Source: Pseudomonadota bacterium
Lineage (GTDB): Bacteria > Myxococcota > Myxococcia > Myxococcales > Myxococcaceae
Length of the DNA: 11,751 nucleotides
NCBI GenBank assembly: GCA_023426545.1
Contig: JAFAAN010000063.1
Location: 1 to 11,751 of the forward strand
Direction: 5' to 3'
Part shown: one piece after another, positions 7,156 through 11,751 of the stretch
Position numbering within the stretch: the stretch's first letter is position 1
How the letters are laid out: each line of letters starts with the position of its first letter
The notes under the pieces: generated by a model
Database searches by the model: none
What the model was told of the DNA's origin: nothing
Seen by the model: only the letters and a program-made list of their open reading frames with translations
Position numbers and translations under genes: made by a program

Positions 7156-7911
7156 ATGTTCGACGCCGCGCGCTACCTGGAGCGAATCGGGGCGGGAGCG
7201 GAGCAGCCTCTCGCGAGGCTGCACCGGGCCCACCTGGAGGCCGTGCCGTTCGAGAACCTCGACATCCACCTGAAGCGGTCCATCCGGCTCGATGAAGACG
7301 CCCTCTTCGAGAAGGTCGTCGTCCAGCGGCGCGGCGGCTTCTGCTACGAGCTCAACGGCCTCTTCGCCCGGCTGCTGACGGCGCTGGGCCACCGGGTGAC
7401 GCTCTTGTCCGCGGGCGTGGCCACGAACTCGGGCAGTCCCCCCTTCGGCCCCGACTTCGACCACCTGGCCCTCCAGGTCGAGGACGGACAGGGCCGCTGG
7501 CTGGCGGATGTCGGCTTCGGTGAGTGCTTCACCGAACCCCTGCGCCTGGACACCCACGACGTCCAGGTGCGCTCCGGGCGCGCCTACCGGCTCTCACCGG
7601 AGGGCGACGGCCTCATCCTCTGGAGCGAGAAGCCCTCCGGCTGGGCGGCGGAGTACCGCCTCTCCCTCGCGCCCCGCCAGCTCGCGGACTTCGAGGGGAT
7701 GTGCCGCTACCACCAGACCTCCCCGGACTCCATCTTCACCCAGCGCCGGCTGTGTACCCGGGCGACGCCGGACGGGCGCATCACCGTCAAGGAAGGCACG
7801 CTCGTCCTCACCCGGGGCCCGGACCGGACCGAGCACCCCCTCCCGGACGAGGACGCGATGCGGCGCGCGCTGGCCGAGCACTTCGGCTTCACCCTCCCCG
7901 CCCCGGGGTAG
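7156..7911 (+). CDS. nat: Arylamine N-acetyltransferase (NAT family)
   Basis: NAT enzymes transfer an acyl group from acyl-CoA to arylamines or hydrazines through a cysteine thioester; some bacterial relatives form amides in natural-product pathways. The 251-residue cytoplasmic protein shows the whole catalytic triad: C63 in RRGGFCYELN (58-67), H103 in FDHLAL, and D118 in WLADVGFGECF. The N-terminal HLEAVPFENLDIHL (26-39) is also a family signature. At 251 aa it is somewhat shorter than the common 270-280 aa bacterial NATs but has no obvious internal gap, and its end (EHFGFTLPAPG) is plausible. The start at 7156 is fixed by homology from MFDAARYLERIG onward and by the upstream GTTAG element. 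It stands alone between a hairpin and a 140-bp gap. No biosynthetic genes adjoin it, so the substrate cannot be guessed. Confidence 0.95.
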   Translation: MFDAARYLERIGAGAEQPLARLHRAHLEAVPFENLDIHLKRSIRLDEDALFEKVVVQRRGGFCYELNGLFARLLTALGHRVTLLSAGVATNSGSPPFGPDFDHLALQVEDGQGRWLADVGFGECFTEPLRLDTHDVQVRSGRAYRLSPEGDGLILWSEKPSGWAAEYRLSLAPRQLADFEGMCRYHQTSPDSIFTQRRLCTRATPDGRITVKEGTLVLTRGPDRTEHPLPDEDAMRRALAEHFGFTLPAPG

Positions 7912-7936
7912 CACTCACCTACCCCCACCCCATCCT

Positions 7937-7950
7937 CCATCGTACGATGG
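7937..7950. promoter_or_regulatory. Perfect 14-bp palindrome with embedded -10-like hexamer
   Basis: CCATCGTACGATGG is a perfect inverted repeat in the gap between nat and the large secreted-protein gene. It contains TACGAT (7943-7948), which fits TANNNT. It could be the -10 of a promoter reading toward 8052, with a leader of about 95 nt, or an operator for a dimeric regulator covering that promoter. No -35 consensus is evident. Downstream the leader holds short GC-rich inverted repeats such as GCCCC/GGGGC. Confidence 0.4.
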
Positions 7951-8041
7951 CCTCGCAGGGGAAGCCCCGGAAGGGTTCGCCTGTTCATCCGCGTCGACGC
8001 CCCCTGCCCGGGGCTGGCGCCCCTCAAGTAGCCGCCCACCC

Positions 8042-8046
8042 AGGAG
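8042..8046 (+). promoter_or_regulatory. Ribosome binding site AGGAG, sets the start at 8052
   Basis: AGGAG lies 5 nt before ATG 8052. This canonical site, followed at once by a signal peptide, decides the start although the reading frame is open for more than 500 nt further upstream. It contrasts with the Shine-Dalgarno-less starts at 1960, 4378 and 7156. Confidence 0.8.
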
Positions 8047-8051
8047 ATCGG

Positions 8052-11000
8052 ATGTCCCGCTTCACAGTGCTGGCCGCAGTCTTCGTGCTCACCTGCCCGC
8101 TGTGGGCGCAGGCGAAGCCGGCAGCGGATGAGACCGCCCGCGCCTACGCGGCCGAGGCGATGAAGCAGGCCTCCTCCCCCCGAAGCGCCGCCATGCTGCT
8201 GCGGATGCACGCGCTGGTGGACGAGGTGGAGGACCTCACGCCCCTGCTGAGCACCTACGCCTATGTCGCGTCCCGCCGCAGCTCGGACCCGAACACACGC
8301 GCCACGGCGCAGATGCTGCTGCTGGACACCGAGCGCGCCCGCGGCCGGCTGGTGCGCGCCAACGAGGTGAAGCAGTGGCTGGGCTACGTGGGGGACTACT
8401 ACGTCACCGGCGGCTTCGAGAACGAGGGCAAGGCCGGCTGTGATACCGACTTCGGCCCCGAGGCCGCCAACCTGGACCTGTCCGCGTCCTACCCCGCGGC
8501 CAAGGGCGGCAACGCCACCTGGCGCAAGCTGACCGCGGCCACCACGGATGGCTACATCGACCTGGCCACCGCCATCCGCCCCAACCGCGAAGCGGTGGCC
8601 TACGCCGTCACCTGGCTGGAGGCGCCCCAGGAGTCGCGCGTGTCGCTGGGCGTGGGCACCTCGGGCGCGTTCCGCCTGTGGGTGAACGGGCAGCTGGCCG
8701 CGAAGGAGGACCGCTACAACCTGCCGCGCCCGGACCAGACGCGCGTGTCCGTGAAGCTGCGCAAGGGCCTCAACCGCGTCCTCGTGAAGGTGTGCCAGGA
8801 GGCCGGGCCGCTGGGCTTCTACCTCCGCCAGGAGTCCCCCTCCGTGCGCGCGACGCTGCCGACGAAGGCGCCCGCCCTGGAGCGGGGCACCGCGCCGCAG
8901 CCGCAGCCGCTGCCCACCCTCACCACGGCGCTGCGCGCGCTCGTGGAGAAGAACCCGACCGACGCCGCGCTGCGCGGCGACTACGCCCGGGTGCTGGGCT
9001 TCTTCCGCGCCTATGACGAGCGCGAGCACACCGCCAGCGCGGAGGCCGCGCGCGCCGCGGAGGCCGCGCCGAAGGACGCCAGCCTTCAACTGCTCGCCGC
9101 CCAGCTCCAGCGGGATGACCTGAACGAGCGCCGCCGCTTCCTGGAGGCCGCGCTCGCCGCCGACCCCACGCTGGCCGAGGCGCGCGTGGCGCTGGCCGAC
9201 CACGAGCTGGAGCGGGGCCACCCCGAGCGCGTGCACGCGCTGGTGGCGCCCGTGCTGGAAGCGCGGCCGGATGACGTCAACGCGCGCCTGCTGCTGGCGC
9301 GCGCGCACGAGGCGCTCGGCGAGCGCCCGAAGTCCCACGCCCTGGTGGAGGAGACGTTCCGCCTGCAACCCCGCGTGCCCCGCGCGGTGCGCGCGGCGGC
9401 GCAGGTGGCCCGGCAGCTCGGCCGCAACCGCGAGGCCATGGACCGCATGCGCGTGGTGCTGGCGCTGCGCTTCGACGACACCGGCATGCGCCACACGCTC
9501 GCCACGCTGCTGGCGGAGGCCGGGCAGGTGGAGTCCGCCCAGCGCGAGTACGCGCAGCTGGTGACGCTCAACCCCTTCGACAACGGCTCGCGCGTGCGGC
9601 TGGCGGAGCTGAAGGCCAGCAACGGCGGGGTGGATGAGGCCATCGCCCTCTTCTCCGAGGCCCGCGCGCTGTCTCCGGACGAGCCGGAGGTGTACGAGCG
9701 CGAGGGCCGCGCCCTGCTGGCCGCTGGCCGCCGTGAGCCGGCGCTGGCCTCCTTCGAGCGCTCGCTCGCGCTGCGCCCGCAGAACCCGGGCCTGAAGGAA
9801 GCGCTGCGCACCCTCAAGGGGGAGAGCACCGGCACCGGCATGCAGTACCTGATGGACGCCCAGGCGCTGGCCCGGGAGTCGGAGGCCTACGTCCACGAGG
9901 ACGCGCTCTATCTGGTGGACAACACCTACGTGCGCGTCCAGCAGAGCGGCCTGTCCAGCCGCCTCCACCAGCGGGTGGTCAAGGTCTACAACGCGCGCGG
10001 CGTGGACGCGTTCCGCACCCTGCCCGTCACCTATTCACCGGACCGTCAGGAGGTGCGCGTGCTGCGCGCCCGCGTGGTGAAGGCGGACGGCTCCGTGGTG
10101 GAGAGCTACGGCGAGAACGAGCGCAACATCAACGAGCCGTGGACGGGCATGTACTACGACGCCCGCGCCAAGATTCTCTCCTTCCCCTCGCTGGCCCCGG
10201 GCGACACGCTCGAGCTGACCTACCGCCTGGACGACACCGCGCAGGACAACCTGCTGTCGGACTACTGGGGTGACGTGGAGAGCGTGCAGGGCGTCTACCC
10301 GAAGGTGCGCTTCCAGTACCTGGTGGACATGCCGAAGGCGCGGCCCCTGTACTGGAACAAGAGCAAGCTGGCCGGCGTGGAGAGCGCGCAGGAGCCGCTC
10401 GACGGCGGCCGCGTGCTGTACCGCTGGGGCGCGAAGCACGTCGCCAAGGTGGTGCCGGAGCCGGGCATGCCCGGCTGGGCCGAGGTGGCGCAGAACCTCC
10501 ACGTCTCCACCTACCAGACGTGGGACCAGGTGGGCCGCTACTGGTGGGGCCTGGTGCGCGACCAGCTCCAGCCCAACGCGGAGCTGCGGCAAACGGTGGA
10601 CCAGGTGCTCCAGGGCGTGGACCGGAAGGACGAGCTGGCGGTGGTGCGCGCCATCTACAACTTCGTGGTGACGAACACGCGCTACGTGGCGCTGGAGTTC
10701 GGCATCCACGGCTTCAAGCCCTACCGCGTGGACCGCGTGCTGGCGCGCCGCTTCGGCGACTGCAAGGACAAGGCGAGCCTCATCCACTCCATGCTCCAGG
10801 TGGCGGGCGTGGAGAGCCGGCTGGTGCTGCTGCGCATGCGCAACCTGGGCTCCATCGGCGAGGAGCCGGCGAGCCTGGCGGCCTTCAACCACGCCATCGC
10901 CTACGTGCCCAAGTTCGACCTCTACCTGGACGGCACCGCCGAGTTCCACGGCGCCAACGAGCTGCCCAGCGCGGACCGGGTGGCCAACGTGCTGGTGGTG

Positions 11001-11711
11001 GAGCCCAACGGCAAGAGCACCTTCCTCACCACGCCGGAGGCGCAGGCGGCGGACAACGCCACGCGCATGTCGCTGGACGTGACGCTGCGCGCGGACGGCG
11101 GCGCCGACATCACTGGCGCCAGCACGGTGGGCGGTCAGCACGCGCCCGACTACCGCCGCGCCTACCGGCCGGAGGCCACGCGCAAGTCGACCTTCGAGCG
11201 CGCCTGGGCGCAGAGCTTCCCGGGCCTCACGGTGCACGAGGTGAAGCTGAGCGACACCACCCGCCTGGACGACAACGTGGCGCTGGACTTCAAGATGAGC
11301 ATCCCGCGCTACTCGGAGGTGCTGCCCAACGGCATGCGCTTCCTGCCCTTCGGCACCGGCCGCACCTACCAGCAGGCCTATGCGTCGCTGGCGCAGCGCC
11401 GCTTCGACCTGATGATGTCCAGTCCCTGGACCAACGGCTTCCTCCTCCGCTACACGCTGCCCGCCGGATGGGCGGTGGCCGAGCTGCCCCAGGCGGTGGA
11501 GGAGACGACGAAGTTCGGCCACATCAAGCTGAGCTACCGCCTGGAGGGCGGCAAGCTGGTGGCCGAGGGTGAGGTGGCCCTCACCACCGCGCGCGTGTCC
11601 GCGGACGACTACCCCGCGTTCCGAGAGTTCCTCGGCCGCGTGGACCGCGCCTTCGGCCGCCGCGTGTTCATCCAGAACGCGTCCAACCGCACCGCGTCCA
11701 CGACGCCGTAG
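8052..11711 (+). CDS. Secreted TPR / DUF3857 / transglutaminase-like multidomain protein
   Basis: Role unknown; probably an envelope or periplasmic protein. The product has 1219 residues. Residues 1-21 form a signal peptide (hydrophobic VLAAVFVLTC, cleavage after A-Q-A). An Ala-rich helical segment follows (about 25-115). Residues about 115-260 look like a beta-sandwich of the galactose-binding or PA14 kind, with FRLWVNGQLAAKED at 207-220 and a strand-rich end RKGLNRVLVKVCQEAG. About 300-590 are TPR-like repeats (NPTDAALRGDYARVLG, ARLLLARAHEALGE, EREGRALLAAGRREPALASF). About 612-790 resemble DUF3857 (EDALYLVDNTYVRVQQ; PSLAPGDTLELTYRLDD). The transglutaminase core follows with C904 in RFGDCKDKAS, H947 in FNHAIAY and D960 in LYLDGTAEF, so the Cys-His-Asp triad is intact and an enzyme (protease- or transglutaminase-like) is possible. 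The C-terminal 200 residues are beta-rich, as in DUF3858. DUF3857-transglutaminase proteins commonly have about 600-700 residues; this one has an extra half in front. It appears monocistronic. Confidence 0.9.
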   Translation: MSRFTVLAAVFVLTCPLWAQAKPAADETARAYAAEAMKQASSPRSAAMLLRMHALVDEVEDLTPLLSTYAYVASRRSSDPNTRATAQMLLLDTERARGRLVRANEVKQWLGYVGDYYVTGGFENEGKAGCDTDFGPEAANLDLSASYPAAKGGNATWRKLTAATTDGYIDLATAIRPNREAVAYAVTWLEAPQESRVSLGVGTSGAFRLWVNGQLAAKEDRYNLPRPDQTRVSVKLRKGLNRVLVKVCQEAGPLGFYLRQESPSVRATLPTKAPALERGTAPQPQPLPTLTTALRALVEKNPTDAALRGDYARVLGFFRAYDEREHTASAEAARAAEAAPKDASLQLLAAQLQRDDLNERRRFLEAALAADPTLAEARVALADHELERGHPERVHALVAPVLEARPDDVNARLLLARAHEALGERPKSHALVEETFRLQPRVPRAVRAAAQVARQLGRNREAMDRMRVVLALRFDDTGMRHTLATLLAEAGQVESAQREYAQLVTLNPFDNGSRVRLAELKASNGGVDEAIALFSEARALSPDEPEVYEREGRALLAAGRREPALASFERSLALRPQNPGLKEALRTLKGESTGTGMQYLMDAQALARESEAYVHEDALYLVDNTYVRVQQSGLSSRLHQRVVKVYNARGVDAFRTLPVTYSPDRQEVRVLRARVVKADGSVVESYGENERNINEPWTGMYYDARAKILSFPSLAPGDTLELTYRLDDTAQDNLLSDYWGDVESVQGVYPKVRFQYLVDMPKARPLYWNKSKLAGVESAQEPLDGGRVLYRWGAKHVAKVVPEPGMPGWAEVAQNLHVSTYQTWDQVGRYWWGLVRDQLQPNAELRQTVDQVLQGVDRKDELAVVRAIYNFVVTNTRYVALEFGIHGFKPYRVDRVLARRFGDCKDKASLIHSMLQVAGVESRLVLLRMRNLGSIGEEPASLAAFNHAIAYVPKFDLYLDGTAEFHGANELPSADRVANVLVVEPNGKSTFLTTPEAQAADNATRMSLDVTLRADGGADITGASTVGGQHAPDYRRAYRPEATRKSTFERAWAQSFPGLTVHEVKLSDTTRLDDNVALDFKMSIPRYSEVLPNGMRFLPFGTGRTYQQAYASLAQRRFDLMMSSPWTNGFLLRYTLPAGWAVAELPQAVEETTKFGHIKLSYRLEGGKLVAEGEVALTTARVSADDYPAFREFLGRVDRAFGRRVFIQNASNRTASTTP

Positions 11712-11721
11712 CCCGTCGCGG

Positions 11722-11747
11722 CCTCGCGGGGCCCCCCCCCGGCGAGG
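11722..11747 (+). terminator. Probable terminator hairpin, cut by the window edge
   Basis: CCTCGC (11722-11727) pairs with GCGAGG (11742-11747). The stem continues through GGGG (11728-11731) with CCCC (11737-11740), with one bulged G at 11741 and a C5 loop, giving 10 bp. It starts 11 bp after the stop of the large secreted-protein gene. The window ends 4 bases later in a G-run, so any T-tract cannot be seen. Confidence 0.55.
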
Positions 11748-11751
11748 GGGG

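Noticed and set aside
4390..7557. Very long (1055-codon) open frame on the - strand across the aminopeptidase and nat genes
   Set aside because: It mirrors two well supported + strand genes. Its translation is rich in Arg, Gly, Val, Leu and Gln without recognisable motifs. Such stop-free antisense frames are expected at this G+C content.
7524..8051. In-frame upstream extension of the large secreted protein (176 more codons)
   Set aside because: It overlaps nat out of frame and is Arg/Pro-rich. The AGGAG site and signal peptide at 8052 define the true start.
7707..9968. 753-codon open frame on the - strand over nat and the secreted-protein gene
   Set aside because: It crosses an intergenic gap and two real + strand genes, with low-complexity composition and no motif. 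It is a composition shadow.

Overview
The window is about 70% G+C or higher by eye, with strong G/C preference at third codon positions. All recognisable genes lie on the + strand. Base composition, protein make-up and gene style (a large secreted TPR/transglutaminase protein, an M1 aminopeptidase, an RtcB homologue of the release-factor-H-coupled kind) fit a myxobacterium of the Myxococcus/Corallococcus type. That assignment is an inference from style, not from a database match.

Left part (1-1902): an RtcB-family RNA ligase (101-1258) with all metal-binding residues and the guanylated histidine. It is followed after 9 bp by a GNAT acetyltransferase gene (1268-1902) broken near 1570. The two halves lie in different frames, and the segment expected to hold the first strand and helix of the GNAT fold appears to be missing, so this looks like a deletion-type pseudogene.

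Middle part (1960-7911): gpmI (cofactor-independent phosphoglycerate mutase) with comF (amidophosphoribosyltransferase-like ComF protein) 19 bp downstream. Next come an exported M1-family zinc aminopeptidase (4378-7083) and an arylamine N-acetyltransferase (7156-7911). A 16-bp stem hairpin lies between the last two genes. gpmI, the aminopeptidase gene and nat each carry GTTAG 14-15 nt before the ATG. In the first two this forms a TANNNT -10 hexamer placed so that transcription would begin at or next to the start codon (leaderless mRNA).

Right part (7912-11751): a 140-bp gap with a perfect 14-bp palindrome containing a -10-like hexamer. It is followed by a 1219-residue secreted protein with a beta-sandwich domain, a TPR array, a DUF3857-like domain, a transglutaminase core with intact Cys-His-Asp, and a beta-rich C-terminus. 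A GC-rich hairpin, probably its terminator, is cut by the window edge.

The genes do not form one pathway: RNA repair, glycolysis, DNA uptake, peptide trimming, acetyl transfer and an envelope protein of unknown role sit side by side. I found no CRISPR array, tRNA, rRNA, insertion sequence or phage gene. I see no convincing new multi-gene system. The best leads are the RtcB neighbourhood, the recurrent start-proximal GTTAG element, and the architecture of the large transglutaminase protein.
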